The notes: generated by a model from the sequence alone, not told the origin. Shown: positions 1 to 9,226, numbered from the stretch's first letter. The stretch is DNA of 64,000 bases from Pseudalgibacter alginicilyticus (GCF_001310225.1 NZ_CP012898.1:2852001-2916000); one strand, 5' to 3'. Made by a program: numbers and translations.

Positions 1-529
1 GACGGTTCATGGCTGAATAAGCACCTAATAATAATTGTTGCCCTGTTTGTCCTTTAGCGTAAAAGGTTCTTGAAACTAATACGCCACCAAATGAGCGGTT
101 GTCTAATAAGCCACCATAATCACGAGCAAAAGGTACGCCTTGTGCTACACACTGGTCTATGATATTTCCAGATACCTCGGCTAAACGATAAACATTAGCC
201 TCACGTGAGCGATAATCTCCACCCTTTACGGTATCGTAAAATAGTCTATAATTAGAATCTCCATCACCTTGATAGTTTTTTGCTGCATTTATACCCCCTT
301 GTGCCGCAATGGAGTGTGCACGTCTAGGAGAATCTTGATAAGCAAAAGCTTTTACGTTATATCCTAATTCAGCTAAAGTAGCAGCAGCAGAACCTCCTGC
401 TAAACCAGTACCTACAACAATAATATCTATATTACGTTTGTTAGCTGGGTTTACTAAATTAATATTGTTTTTATAATCTGTCCATTTATCTTTAATTGGA
501 CCTTTTGGTATTTTTGCATCTAAAGCCAT
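1..529 (-). CDS. sdhA: Succinate dehydrogenase/fumarate reductase flavoprotein subunit, 5' part only
   Basis: Catalytic FAD subunit of respiratory complex II (succinate oxidation coupled to menaquinone). Only the first 176 codons lie in the window; the gene runs off the left edge. Reading the minus strand from the ATG at 529 gives an N-terminus with the dinucleotide-binding motif [11 protein letters not shown] (residues 40-50) and, further on, [15 protein letters not shown], which contains the His that binds FAD covalently in this family. It starts 12 nt after the sdhC stop, so sdhC and sdhA are one transcription unit. The family assignment is secure. Confidence 0.95.
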   Translation of the reverse strand, partial: MALDAKIPKGPIKDKWTDYKNNINLVNPANKRNIDIIVVGTGLAGGSAAATLAELGYNVKAFAYQDSPRRAHSIAAQGGINAAKNYQGDGDSNYRLFYDTVKGGDYRSREANVYRLAEVSGNIIDQCVAQGVPFARDYGGLLDNRSFGGVLVSRTFYAKGQTGQQLLLGAYSAMNR

Positions 530-541
530 ACTATAATAAGA

Positions 542-1213
542 TTAATGGTTGAAAAAATGAAAAACGGCTACGATTATAAATCCTAATGGGATAATAATAG
601 AATATGCTTTTCCTATACTTTGTAGTGTTTTTTTACGCCCAGCTGTAATTCCCATAGATTGGAAAGCGGAGGTAAAGCCATGCGCTAAATGCAGACCTAA
701 TAAAATAAAGGCAACTACGTAAGCAATAACTCTTGCTGGGTTATGAAACTTCTCAACCAATTCATGGTAATATCTATATCCACCATCATGCATACCAGAC
801 ATATCGCCCAATACATATTTAGTGTTTAGTTCAGGAATCCAAAAATCAATAAAATGAAGTACAATAAATGCTAAAATTACAAGTCCACTGTAAATCATAT
901 TTCTACTCATCCAAGTAGAATTGGCAGCACCATTATTTTTTGCATATGGTATGCCATTTGCTTTTTTATTTTTAATTTCTAATACAAAACCCATAACAAA
1001 ATGAAATACAACACCAAAAATTAATACAGGTTGTAAAGCAAATTGTATTAATGGGTTTGTACCCATAAAATGGGACAAATCATTAAACAATGTTTCACCA
1101 AATAGCGAGGTGATATTAACTGCTAAATGTATAATTAAGAAAAACATGAGGAAGAATGCAGAAAGTGCCATTGCAACTTTTCTTCCAATTGAAGATTTAA
1201 AAAATCCGCTCAT
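542..1213 (-). CDS. sdhC: Succinate dehydrogenase cytochrome b subunit (b558 family)
   Basis: Membrane anchor of complex II, binding heme b and passing electrons from the flavoprotein and iron-sulfur subunits to menaquinone. About 223 aa with five hydrophobic segments and several membrane His residues, matching the single-polypeptide cytochrome b558 anchor of Bacteroidetes and Firmicutes, which have no SdhD. The frame is open to 1261, but the ATG at 1213 (MSGFFKSSIGRKVAMAL) is preferred: it is where family similarity begins, and the promoter -7 box lies at 1242-1249, inside the longer version. First gene of sdhC-sdhA; sdhB is presumably beyond the left edge. Confidence 0.93.
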   Translation of the reverse strand: MSGFFKSSIGRKVAMALSAFFLMFFLIIHLAVNITSLFGETLFNDLSHFMGTNPLIQFALQPVLIFGVVFHFVMGFVLEIKNKKANGIPYAKNNGAANSTWMSRNMIYSGLVILAFIVLHFIDFWIPELNTKYVLGDMSGMHDGGYRYYHELVEKFHNPARVIAYVVAFILLGLHLAHGFTSAFQSMGITAGRKKTLQSIGKAYSIIIPLGFIIVAVFHFFNH

Positions 1214-1241
1214 TTTAGTTGAAGTTATTTTATGATTGATA

Positions 1242-1273
1242 CAAATGTAATCTAGAAGCATCTACTAGACAAA
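1242..1273 (-). promoter_or_regulatory. Bacteroidetes-type promoter of sdhCA
   Basis: On the minus strand: TTTG (1273-1270), a 20-nt spacer, then TACATTTG (1249-1242), matching the Bacteroidetes TTTG / TAnnTTTG promoter. It lies 29 nt before the chosen sdhC ATG. Confidence 0.7.
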
Positions 1274-1351
1274 TAACAATTGTCATGTTTTTGCTATTTA
1301 GAATCATTTTAAAGAGAAATATGATATTAATGGAGTAAATTTATTTAAATA

Positions 1352-1394
1352 AAAAACCCCAAAGGAAACTAGTGATTTTTCATTTGGGGTTTTT
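1352..1394 (-). terminator. Intrinsic terminator downstream of the metalloprotease gene
   Basis: Perfect 12-bp arms AAAAACCCCAAA (1352-1363) and TTTGGGGTTTTT (1383-1394) around a 19-nt loop, with a U-run on exit in minus orientation. It sits 17 nt after the protease stop and before the sdhC promoter. Confidence 0.85.
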
Positions 1395-1410
1395 AAATAA
1401 ATACGAGTGA

Positions 1411-3291
1411 CTATTCTAAAACTATTTTTTTCGTAATAAAAGTTTTATCTGAATAAATATTTACAAAATAAATACCTTTTGACATGTTGTTTAAATGAAC
1501 CGTTTGGTAACGTGATGCCTCTGAAATTCCTTGTTCTAAAATTAGTCTTCCGCTAACATCATAAACAGTAATTTTTATTAAATTATCTAAACCATCATTG
1601 CTTATAAATAAATGACCTTTGGTTGGATTTGGGTATATTGTTATACCGTCATTTATGGTATTTTCTTCTACGGCTAAACCACATGAATTTGAATAACTTA
1701 TCATAGGTGATTGGTTGCAAACTATTGTATTAGTACTTCTACTTTGTACATTATTTGCCGCAGTTATATTTTCAGGTAACAAAATTCTTTGGTCTTCAAA
1801 AAAACCAAGAGCATAATGCATAACGTCATCCATATTGTCTCCATCAACCTGGTTGTCAATAGTATGTTCTAATTGATGGCCATGGCCTAATTCATGCAGA
1901 GCTACAGTTTCAAAATCATAAATCGTAGTAAGGGTTGGGTTGGGACCAAAATTCCAAACCGTAGCATCATCAAAAACAAAATCCATCTCAGAAACAAACC
2001 ACTCAAAACTATCTCCATTACTACAGCCCGAGTACCAAGAATAACATACGCCTAAAACATCTTCTTCAAGCTCATTTCCATTATCAAAACGCACTACATT
2101 AACAGATTGTTGTGCTGTTGCAGGTGATTGTACAGGCCTACTTTCAAATACAGCTTCATCAACTGATGTTGGAGCACCTATAATCCAATTAATTTTGGAA
2201 GTACATCGCCATGTGTTTAAGGCTCTTTCAAAAGCTTCTTTAGCTGCAGTATTGGCATTAAACTCAGTATGCATTTGAAATGTATACCCGCCATTTCCGT
2301 TTTCGTCAACATGTTGAACTTGATAGGCAATGGGTTCAAGGGGGCCATTAGCTCCACCGAATTCACTCATATCGTCTGCATCGTATATAACGTTAGCTTC
2401 GGAATATGAAACTATTAAATTTGTATCTGAAGTTTGAGAGGAACCATCTGAGTTAGTTACTTTTATTGTTCCAGTACCTGCCTCTGTTGGTACTTCTACT
2501 GTTATAGAGGTACTTGTCCAGCTTAGTACTTGACTGTCCAAAGCCTCATAAAAACTAATTCCTCCATCATTAGCATTACTAAAAGCTACCTTACCTTTTG
2601 TGCTACCAAAATTTGTTCCTGTATTTCCTTGAGGTATTGTTATGGTTATTGTAGATTTTGTTCCTGCAGTAACTGTTGTAGGACTAAAAACAATGGCGCT
2701 TGGTGCTAATAAAGTTTTACTTTGATTGGTTTTAAATTGAAGTGCTTTTACATTAAAAGATGCTATTTCTTCATACTTTGTTTTTGTATGGCTCATAATT
2801 TCATTGTAAAAATTATCAGAAATTCCTTTTTTAACATTAAATGGATTTATTGCAAAATCATCATTTAAACTATACTTATAAAAACCTTGGATTGCTCCAT
2901 ATGATTTATATTGCAATTTTGTAGATTTATTAGTGTTTTCTGGGGTGTTTGTGTTTTGTAAAGTAAAAACACCAACATCTCCTTTGTTAAGTTTTAAACT
3001 AGATGATACTTTTAAAGCTTGTAAACCAACTACGCCCCCTAACGTTATAATCTCAATATTATTTGAAATAGATGACCCTTTAAATACTTTGTACACTTCT
3101 ATTGTATTGACGGTATATATTCTGTTTTCACTCCAAAAAGATTTTTTTGAAACAACTTTGCCTTCAACCACCAAGTTTGATTTTTCAATTTGCTGTTTTA
3201 AAGTAGTTTTTTTCAATGCAACTTGGGTATAGGTAATAGTTGTATTAAATCCTATTAGGGTGAAAATAATCTTAAGTATGTTTGTTTTCAT
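1411..3291 (-). CDS. Secreted zincin metalloprotease with T9SS type A sorting domain
   Basis: 626 aa, predicted secreted zinc protease. Layout: N-terminal signal peptide (about residues 1-22); a region of unknown fold to about 195; an IPT/TIG-like beta-sandwich (about 197-295); a metalloprotease domain with HELGHGHQLEH at residues 466-476, where H466, H470 and H476 would bind zinc and E467 is catalytic (HExGHxxxxxH, metzincin/matrixin style); and a C-terminal type IX secretion sorting domain from about 552 (IYPNPTKG start, KGIYFVNI end). It would cross the outer membrane by T9SS and be cleaved and released or anchored. It stands alone with its own terminator. Substrate unknown. Confidence 0.85.
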   Translation of the reverse strand: MKTNILKIIFTLIGFNTTITYTQVALKKTTLKQQIEKSNLVVEGKVVSKKSFWSENRIYTVNTIEVYKVFKGSSISNNIEIITLGGVVGLQALKVSSSLKLNKGDVGVFTLQNTNTPENTNKSTKLQYKSYGAIQGFYKYSLNDDFAINPFNVKKGISDNFYNEIMSHTKTKYEEIASFNVKALQFKTNQSKTLLAPSAIVFSPTTVTAGTKSTITITIPQGNTGTNFGSTKGKVAFSNANDGGISFYEALDSQVLSWTSTSITVEVPTEAGTGTIKVTNSDGSSQTSDTNLIVSYSEANVIYDADDMSEFGGANGPLEPIAYQVQHVDENGNGGYTFQMHTEFNANTAAKEAFERALNTWRCTSKINWIIGAPTSVDEAVFESRPVQSPATAQQSVNVVRFDNGNELEEDVLGVCYSWYSGCSNGDSFEWFVSEMDFVFDDATVWNFGPNPTLTTIYDFETVALHELGHGHQLEHTIDNQVDGDNMDDVMHYALGFFEDQRILLPENITAANNVQSRSTNTIVCNQSPMISYSNSCGLAVEENTINDGITIYPNPTKGHLFISNDGLDNLIKITVYDVSGRLILEQGISEASRYQTVHLNNMSKGIYFVNIYSDKTFITKKIVLE

Positions 3292-3475
3292 AATTGAGTT
3301 AAAATAAGCGAGTTATATAATATAATACGCTTTTTTTTGTTAAATGGACTTTTTAATGACAAAAGTCATGTTTTTTTTGCAAAAAAAGAATAATAAATTT
3401 AATTACAGAAATTTAAGTAATTATTATTAGGCTTAAATTATCTGTTTTGTAATTTTATGGCTAAATCAATACAAC

Positions 3476-4768
3476 ATGAAGTATTTTCCTATAAAAAACA
3501 CTCTTTTCATACAAAACAGAAAAAATTTTGCAAGAAAAATGAAAGCTAACAGCTTAGCTGTTTTTAATTCTAACGATATTTATCCTATTAGTGCAGATAG
3601 TACTTTGCCTTTTGAACAACACCGAGATATTTTCTATCTAAGTGGTGTAGATCAAGAAGAAAGTATTTTAGTGTTGTTTCCAGATTGTCCTACAGAAAAG
3701 CATCGTGAAATTCTTTTTCTAAAAGAAACTAATGAGCATATTGCAATTTGGGAAGGTGAAAAATTAACCAAAGAAAAGGCCTTTGAAACTTCTGGAATTA
3801 AAACGGTGTATTGGCTTCAAGACATGGAAAAAGTGTTATTTGAAATTATGACCCAATGTAGTACCGTTTATATAAATACTAATGAACATTATAGAGCTAA
3901 TGTGGAAGTAGAAACTCGAGAAGACCGCTTTACAAAATGGCTAAAAAATAATTACCCTGCACATGCGGTTGCCAAAAGTAACCCTATCTTACAACGATTG
4001 CGCTCTGTAAAAAACCCCATTGAAATAGATTTAATTCAGCAAGCATGCCAAATAACAGAAAAAGGATTTCGTAGAGTTTTAAGTTTTGTAAAACCTAATG
4101 TTTGGGAATATGAAATTGAAGCTGAATTGATGCATGAATTTTTAAGAAACCGATCAAAAGGCTTTGCGTATACTCCTATTATTGCGGCAGGAAATAATGC
4201 TAATGTTTTACACTATATTGAAAATAACCAACAATGTAAAGCTGGTGATTTAATTTTAATGGACGTGGCGGCCGAATATGCTAATTATTCAAGTGACTTA
4301 ACCCGAACTATTCCTGTTTCTGGTAAGTTTTCTGAAAGACAAAAAGATGTGTATAATGCTGTTTTAAGAGTTAAAAATGCTGCTACTAAGATGCTTAACC
4401 CTGGTGTTTTAATAGCAGATTATCACGCTGAAGTTGGCAAGTTAATGACTTCGGAATTAATTGGATTAAAATTGCTTGATAAAGCTGATGTCCAAAATGA
4501 AAATCCAGAATGGCCAGCATATAAAAAATACTTTATGCATGGTACAAGCCATCACATAGGGTTAGACACGCATGATTATGGTATTCTAACTGAGCCTATA
4601 CAAACTAATATGGTTTTTACTGTTGAGCCCGGTATTTATATTCCAAATGAAAATATTGGTATTCGTTTAGAAGATGACGTTGTGGTTCAAGAAACAGGAG
4701 AGCCTTTTAATTTAATGAAAAATATTCCTATTGAAGTAGAAGAAATAGAAACTTTAATGAATTCATAA
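3476..4768 (+). CDS. pepP: Xaa-Pro aminopeptidase (M24B family)
   Basis: 430 aa cytosolic dinuclear metallopeptidase removing N-terminal residues that precede proline. An AMP_N domain (about 1-165) is followed by a pita-bread catalytic domain. All five expected ligands are visible: D263 and D274 (MDVAAEY...SSDLTRT), H359 (GTSHHIG), E384 (TVEPGIY) and E399 (IRLEDD). Length is normal for PepP. The ATG at 3476 fits the domain start. Monocistronic, with a terminator just after the stop. Confidence 0.93.
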   Translation: MKYFPIKNTLFIQNRKNFARKMKANSLAVFNSNDIYPISADSTLPFEQHRDIFYLSGVDQEESILVLFPDCPTEKHREILFLKETNEHIAIWEGEKLTKEKAFETSGIKTVYWLQDMEKVLFEIMTQCSTVYINTNEHYRANVEVETREDRFTKWLKNNYPAHAVAKSNPILQRLRSVKNPIEIDLIQQACQITEKGFRRVLSFVKPNVWEYEIEAELMHEFLRNRSKGFAYTPIIAAGNNANVLHYIENNQQCKAGDLILMDVAAEYANYSSDLTRTIPVSGKFSERQKDVYNAVLRVKNAATKMLNPGVLIADYHAEVGKLMTSELIGLKLLDKADVQNENPEWPAYKKYFMHGTSHHIGLDTHDYGILTEPIQTNMVFTVEPGIYIPNENIGIRLEDDVVVQETGEPFNLMKNIPIEVEEIETLMNS

Positions 4769-4773
4769 ACATT

Positions 4774-4807
4774 AAAAAAAGGGACGTTTATCAACGACCC
4801 TTTTTTT
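4774..4807. terminator. Bidirectional terminator between pepP and aspartokinase
   Basis: Arms AAAAAAAGGGACGTT (4774-4788) and AACGACCCTTTTTTT (4793-4807) pair with one mismatch around a 4-nt loop. A- and T-runs on both sides suit the two converging genes. Confidence 0.88.
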
Positions 4808-4828
4808 GCTACAATACTAATATACATA

Positions 4829-6151
4829 TTACAGAGTGACTAATTCAAATAAATAATTGTTTAGTTTTTGTAGCGTATTGATTTTATCTTTTGTGTCTAC
4901 CAACAATGAAATATTGTTTTTGCTTCCTCCATAAGAAATCATTCTAATTTTTACATCTTGTAAAATTTGGAACAATTTAAAAGTATCGTCATGGTTTACA
5001 ATTTCATGACCTACTAAACAAACAATACTTTGGTTTTTATCAACTTCAATTGAAGCAAAAACTTCTAAGTCTGTCAGTATTTTGTCTAAGTTTTTTTCAT
5101 CATCAATAGTTAATGACACTGCTACTTCCGAGGTTGTAATCATATCGATTGATGTTTTGTATTTTTCAAAAATTTCAAAAACTTTTTTCAAAAAACCATG
5201 AGCCAATAACATTCTGCCAGATTTAATTTTTATGGCGGTAATCCCATCTTTAGCTGCTATGGCCTTAATACCAACTTCAGAAGTGTTACTTGTTATAAAA
5301 GTACCATAAGCTTCAGGATCCATGGTGTTTTTTAATCGAACAGGGATGCCATCTTCTCTTACAGGTAAAACGGTTTGTGGATGTAATATTTTAGCGCCAA
5401 AGTAAGCCAACTCAGCAGCTTCATCATAGGATAGATCAGAAATTGGACTCGTATTTTCTACATATCTCGGGTCGTTATTATGCATACCATCTATATCCGT
5501 CCATATTTGAACTTCCTCAGCTTTAATAGCAGCTCCTATAATTGTTGCAGTATAATCACTTCCCCCGCGTTGTAGGTTAGAAATGTTATCGTCAGCATCT
5601 AAGCAAATAAAACCTTGAGTTATATAAATAGTTGCTTCAGGTGCATCATCTATAACTTTTTTAAGATGTTCTTTTATATACTCTATATTCGGTTCTTTTA
5701 CTCTATTTATTCTCATAAAATCAAGCGCAGGTAATAATGAAGAACTAATCCCTTCTTGTTTTAAATATGCATTAAACATAAATGTTGAAAGCAATTCTCC
5801 CTGAGCAACAATTTCATTATCTAATAATAAAGAAGGAGTTTTATACGTACAGGCCGTTAAAACATCAAAAATGGAAGTTACATAATTTTTAGCTTCTAAA
5901 TTTAGCTCTTCGTTTATTAAAAGTGCATCAACCGTACTAAAATACGTGTTCTGCAAAGTTTTGATTTTACTAATAGCATCGTCTGGTAGTTTGTCTTTTA
6001 AACTTTGTGCAATTGAAACCAATGCATTTGTTGTTCCAGACATAGCTGATAAAACTACTATTTTTTTTGTGCCGTCATTGATAATGCTTTTTACATTATC
6101 CATATTTTCTACAGAGCCCACTGAAGTGCCTCCAAATTTTAATACTTTCAT
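4829..6151 (-). CDS. lysC: Aspartate kinase
   Basis: 440 aa, first step of the aspartate pathway (Lys, Thr, Met, Ile): phosphorylates aspartate. The N-terminus has the amino-acid kinase signature KFGGTSVG; the catalytic domain runs to about 290, with GGSDYTA and WTDIDGM segments; two ACT domains follow (about 300-440), the usual sites of feedback inhibition. It is monofunctional, with no homoserine dehydrogenase domain, unlike thrA fusions. The ATG at 6151 (MKVLKFGG) is preferred over an in-frame TTG at 6157. It is divergent from the ACT-like gene at 6259. lysC is used as the generic symbol; the isozyme is not determined. Confidence 0.9.
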   Translation of the reverse strand: MKVLKFGGTSVGSVENMDNVKSIINDGTKKIVVLSAMSGTTNALVSIAQSLKDKLPDDAISKIKTLQNTYFSTVDALLINEELNLEAKNYVTSIFDVLTACTYKTPSLLLDNEIVAQGELLSTFMFNAYLKQEGISSSLLPALDFMRINRVKEPNIEYIKEHLKKVIDDAPEATIYITQGFICLDADDNISNLQRGGSDYTATIIGAAIKAEEVQIWTDIDGMHNNDPRYVENTSPISDLSYDEAAELAYFGAKILHPQTVLPVREDGIPVRLKNTMDPEAYGTFITSNTSEVGIKAIAAKDGITAIKIKSGRMLLAHGFLKKVFEIFEKYKTSIDMITTSEVAVSLTIDDEKNLDKILTDLEVFASIEVDKNQSIVCLVGHEIVNHDDTFKLFQILQDVKIRMISYGGSKNNISLLVDTKDKINTLQKLNNYLFELVTL

Positions 6152-6228
6152 ATCCAATCTATATAAATAATCAGGCTGTAAAACTATGTTACATTATTGA
6201 ATTAAAGATATTTATTCAAAAAAAAGAT

Positions 6229-6236
6229 TATTTTTG
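6229..6236 (+). promoter_or_regulatory. Candidate -7 box upstream of the ACT-like gene
   Basis: TATTTTTG followed by CAC matches TAnnTTTG, 22 nt before the ATG at 6259. I see no TTG at the usual 19-21 nt upstream, so only half the promoter is supported. Confidence 0.5.
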
Positions 6237-6258
6237 CACAAATTGTTAAATAATTAAC

Positions 6259-6915
6259 ATGAGAACTGTATCAAATTGTGTGGAAGATATTTTAATTTCA
6301 CAACCTTATTTAGAAGAAGCGCTTTCAAGAAATATTATTAATTATAGTGCCTTAGCATTAGAGTTAACAGAGCCTATTAGCAAAATGCTTAAAAAAGAAG
6401 TAAAATCTGGTGCTATTATGATGGCATTAAGGCGTTATAGTCCGCCACCTACGCTTACAAATTCTATTAAAATGAAAAAAGCAATTCAAGATTTGGGAGA
6501 TATTACTTTGCGCTCCAACTTAACAGATTATACAGTTAAAAACTCTGATACGCTTATTGCTAATCATGCTGAGATTTTAAAAATGATTAATAATGAATCT
6601 AAATTGTTTTATACTTTTACAAGAGGCATACATGAAAGCAATATTATTGTATCAAGCAGTTTAAATGATTTTATTGATGATCACTTACAACAAGAAACTT
6701 TTATTGCCGTTCAAAATGGATTGTCTGCTATAACAATAAATCTTCCTGAAAACAACTCTAAAATCGCAGGATTATATTATCATTTTTTTAAACGATTGGC
6801 TTGGGAAGGTGTTGTGCTTTATGAGGTACTTTCAACAACTAATGAATTTACTATTTTAGTTGAGGAGGAGTATGTTGATAAGGCTTTTACGGCTATAAAA
6901 AGAGTAAAAATTTAA
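6259..6915 (+). CDS. Conserved ACT-like domain protein
   Basis: 218 aa, no signal peptide or membrane segment. The N-terminal third (about 1-75) is helical and contains MMALRRYSPP. The C-terminal part (about 125-215) has an alternating beta/alpha pattern (TFIAVQNGLSAITINLP, then EGVVLYEVLSTTNEFTILVEEE) that resembles paired ACT modules. In flavobacteria such proteins are known as conserved and are sometimes annotated as aspartate-kinase related because of the ACT similarity. It lacks KFGGTS and any kinase domain, so it cannot be a kinase. Head-to-head position with aspartokinase makes an amino-acid-sensing role plausible, but that is inference. Confidence 0.7.
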   Translation: MRTVSNCVEDILISQPYLEEALSRNIINYSALALELTEPISKMLKKEVKSGAIMMALRRYSPPPTLTNSIKMKKAIQDLGDITLRSNLTDYTVKNSDTLIANHAEILKMINNESKLFYTFTRGIHESNIIVSSSLNDFIDDHLQQETFIAVQNGLSAITINLPENNSKIAGLYYHFFKRLAWEGVVLYEVLSTTNEFTILVEEEYVDKAFTAIKRVKI

Positions 6916-6922
6916 CCAAAAG

Positions 6923-6947
6923 GAAAGCGAGCTTTTAGCTCGCTTTC
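6923..6947. terminator. Strong hairpin between convergent genes
   Basis: Perfect 10-bp stem GAAAGCGAGC (6923-6932) / GCTCGCTTTC (6938-6947) with a 5-nt loop, 8 nt after the ACT-gene stop and 25 nt before the end of the cupredoxin gene. T-runs are poor on both sides, so termination efficiency is uncertain. Confidence 0.65.
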
Positions 6948-6971
6948 ATTAACACTAAGCTATTAAACTAC

Positions 6972-7334
6972 TTACTGAACAATTAACGTATATTGCGGAG
7001 TAGGGTTTAATGGGCAAAAATAAATATATTCTCCTTTTTTTAAATCTACAATTTTTGAGCTTTCAGTAGAATTTGTAGCCACTGGTTTGGTAACATATGC
7101 TGATTTTATATGGTGTTTAGCTTCAGGTTTTCCTTTAGGTGCTAAAACAAATCCAACTTCATGGTCTATGTTTTTATTGGCAATTTCAAAAATATAAGTT
7201 CCTTCTGAAAGTGTGATTGATTTTTGAGTGAACTCACCTGTTGTTTGTTCTAAAGAAACGGTTTTTATATTTTGGGCTTTGGCTGTAAAACTTAATCCTA
7301 CAGCTACTAATACTATTGCTATTGCTTTTTTCAT
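6972..7334 (-). CDS. Secreted cupredoxin-like protein
   Basis: 120 aa with a clear signal peptide (about residues 1-20, ending in AKA-QN). The mature part looks like a small Greek-key cupredoxin: EGTYIFEIANKNIDHEVGFVL supplies a His in the first ligand position, and the C-terminus YFCPLNPTPQYTLIVQ supplies the Cys, though the usual final His/Met ligands are not obvious. A periplasmic copper-binding or redox role is likely but not proven. Last gene of a minus-strand cluster with the AhpD-like protein (31-nt gap) and the small Cys protein. Confidence 0.7.
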   Translation of the reverse strand: MKKAIAIVLVAVGLSFTAKAQNIKTVSLEQTTGEFTQKSITLSEGTYIFEIANKNIDHEVGFVLAPKGKPEAKHHIKSAYVTKPVATNSTESSKIVDLKKGEYIYFCPLNPTPQYTLIVQ

Positions 7335-7365
7335 TTTGATATAAATTTATTTATTATTACTTTTT

Positions 7366-7926
7366 TTAGTTTGTTTCTACTGAAAATTTGCCAGCTTCAA
7401 CATTAGGAAAATCAATTTTGGTTTGAGCAATATGATTTACATAATTGGTAAGTGTATTGGATACCACGTTTAAAACAATTTCTAAAATATCACCATCGTT
7501 ATAACCAGCGGCTTTTATATTTTTTATGGCCTCGTTAGATACTTGTCCTCTTTTTGCTGTAATTTCTTGAGCAAAATTCAAGCCTGCCTGTGTTTTAGCG
7601 TTATTTGATAATCCTTGTCTGCTTTGTTCAATTTCAACTTCTGTTAATCCATTCATTTTTCCAATGACTGAATGGGCCGACAAGCAGTAATTGCATGTGT
7701 TGGTTTCTGCTATGGCGAGCGCCAATTGCTCTCTAAACTTGTTGCTTAAGTTTCCACTTGCTGTAAGGTCTCCTAAACTTAAGTAGCTTTTTAAGGTTGC
7801 AGGTGAATTTCCAAATACTTTGATTAGATTAGGAATAAAACCTAATTTTTTTTGAACCGTATTGAATAATTCTTTTGCCTCTCCTGTTGTTGTTTCTGGG
7901 GTTAGTGTTTCAATTCTTGTACTCAT
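7366..7926 (-). CDS. Carboxymuconolactone decarboxylase/AhpD-like family protein
   Basis: 186 aa, all-helical CMD/AhpD-like protein of the alkylhydroperoxidase-related type. The redox motif C78-N-Y-C81 with H85 (NTCNYCLSAH) is the CxxC...H proton-relay site of AhpD. Family members reduce peroxides or act as disulfide reductants. It is preceded by a 33-aa Cys-rich ORF ending 5 nt upstream and followed by a cupredoxin-like gene; with the AraC gene upstream this suggests a small redox-stress unit. True decarboxylase activity is unlikely. Confidence 0.85.
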   Translation of the reverse strand: MSTRIETLTPETTTGEAKELFNTVQKKLGFIPNLIKVFGNSPATLKSYLSLGDLTASGNLSNKFREQLALAIAETNTCNYCLSAHSVIGKMNGLTEVEIEQSRQGLSNNAKTQAGLNFAQEITAKRGQVSNEAIKNIKAAGYNDGDILEIVLNVVSNTLTNYVNHIAQTKIDFPNVEAGKFSVETN

Positions 7927-7931
7927 GATTT

Positions 7932-8033
7932 CTAATTTTTAATGTTTGTGTTGCAATTTTCTATGGATTGTTGTTCTCCATATTCTTGGTATCCCCAGCA
8001 ATTTGGGCATTCGCTTTTTGTTATTGTTTTCAT
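7932..8033 (-). CDS. 33-aa cysteine microprotein (CPNCWGYQEY)
   Basis: Short ORF from the ATG at 8033 to a TAG at 7932, ending 5 nt before the AhpD-like start. It begins MKTITKSECPNCWGYQEY and contains three Cys, two in a CPxCW motif. I recall similar tiny CPNCWGxQEY proteins in flavobacteria beside CMD-family genes; that memory is not a search result. No signal peptide. The spacing suggests translation coupled to the AhpD-like gene, and the Cys pair suggests metal binding or redox partnering. Function unknown. Confidence 0.65.
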   Translation of the reverse strand: MKTITKSECPNCWGYQEYGEQQSIENCNTNIKN

Positions 8034-8252
8034 ACTTTTTAATAGTTCTTTTTTGTAGTTAATGCTGTTTGTTAAATACAATGCAAAGATGCAACCAAAG
8101 TAAACTTGTAAAAATGGACAAAAGTTCCTATTGCTTGGACGGGTTGATTTTTAGTGGGAAAGGTATAGAAATAGTATCCTTATTATTTCTGCTTTATGAA
8201 ATGATAATACTTGATAGATAGCCCAGCCTGAAGAGGGTGTCTTTATAGGTTT

Positions 8253-9092
8253 TTAATAATCCTTTTTAAATTGAAGTGGTGATTTGGTTACTCTTTTGGT
8301 AAAGAAACGAGTGAAATAAGCAGCGTCATTGAATCCTAAGCTATATGCAATATTTTTTACGGAGTCATTGCTATATATTAGTTGGCGCTTTGCTTCTAAG
8401 AGGATTCTTTTTTTTATAAAATCATTAGGTGAGTCTACACCTGTATTTTTAAAATGTTTGGTTAATGATTTTGGTGAGAGCCCCAAGCGCGCTGCATAAT
8501 CAGACACGGCATGTATGGTTTTGTAATTCTGTTCCACCAAAACACTAAAATCTTTAAAAAGCTTGGACTCTATATCGTCTTTTATTTTATAAAAACCGTT
8601 ATTTATTCTAACTGTATAGATGATAAACTGTTTTAAATAGGTTTGCAACATATCATACTGAGCCGTTTCATTATTCTGAAACTCTTCTATCAAATTTTGT
8701 AAAATAGTTTGGAGCTTATTACTGTCTAGAATATTAGGCTCTATAAAAGGTATTTGATTTAAGTTGTTAAAAAGAACGCCATTGCAAGCAACTTCTTTAT
8801 CATGAGTTTGTATGCAATAAAAATCTGAGATAAATGTTAATTTATATGCTTCTTTTATTTTTTCTGATTCTACTGAAAATACTTGGCCTGGTGACAAAAA
8901 AAATAATGTGTTCCCTTTAAACTTATAACTTTCAAAGTCTATATTGTAGGTACCCTTCCCTTCCTTTACCCAATAAATACTGTATTTATCTATTTGTTCT
9001 GGTTTATTTATAACACATGCTTTTTCAAAACTTATAATGCTTAATGAAAAAATGTTTTTGTAATCGTAAGTAGATATGTTTTGTATTGCCAT
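8253..9092 (-). CDS. AraC family transcriptional regulator
   Basis: 279 aa. N-terminal cupin-like sensing domain (about 25-130, with SIYWVKEGKGTYNIDF and LFFLSPGQVFSVE) and a C-terminal double helix-turn-helix (about 180-279) including DYAARLGLSPKSLTKHFK and IAYSLGFNDAAYFTRFFTKR. It lies upstream of, and on the same strand as, the Cys microprotein/AhpD-like/cupredoxin cluster with a 219-nt gap, so it may regulate that cluster. The ligand cannot be inferred. Confidence 0.9.
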   Translation of the reverse strand: MAIQNISTYDYKNIFSLSIISFEKACVINKPEQIDKYSIYWVKEGKGTYNIDFESYKFKGNTLFFLSPGQVFSVESEKIKEAYKLTFISDFYCIQTHDKEVACNGVLFNNLNQIPFIEPNILDSNKLQTILQNLIEEFQNNETAQYDMLQTYLKQFIIYTVRINNGFYKIKDDIESKLFKDFSVLVEQNYKTIHAVSDYAARLGLSPKSLTKHFKNTGVDSPNDFIKKRILLEAKRQLIYSNDSVKNIAYSLGFNDAAYFTRFFTKRVTKSPLQFKKDY

Positions 9093-9226
9093 TGAGATTT
9101 GATTTATATAAGGGTCGTATAAAATAATAAAACATTAAATTTATTAGATGAAATTTCTTAAGTTTTTGAAAATGCTTTCTTTAGTTTTTTTGGTGAGAGG
9201 GGTATATATTTGCAAAAAAAAATGAT

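Noticed and set aside
6259-6915. Second aspartokinase
   Set aside because: ACT-like domain only; no KFGGTS motif and too short for a kinase domain.
9205-9212. Full promoter for the alpha/beta-hydrolase
   Set aside because: The TATATTTG -7 box is present, but the nearest TTTG is only 12 nt away, so only half the promoter is supported; it is mentioned in the gene entry.
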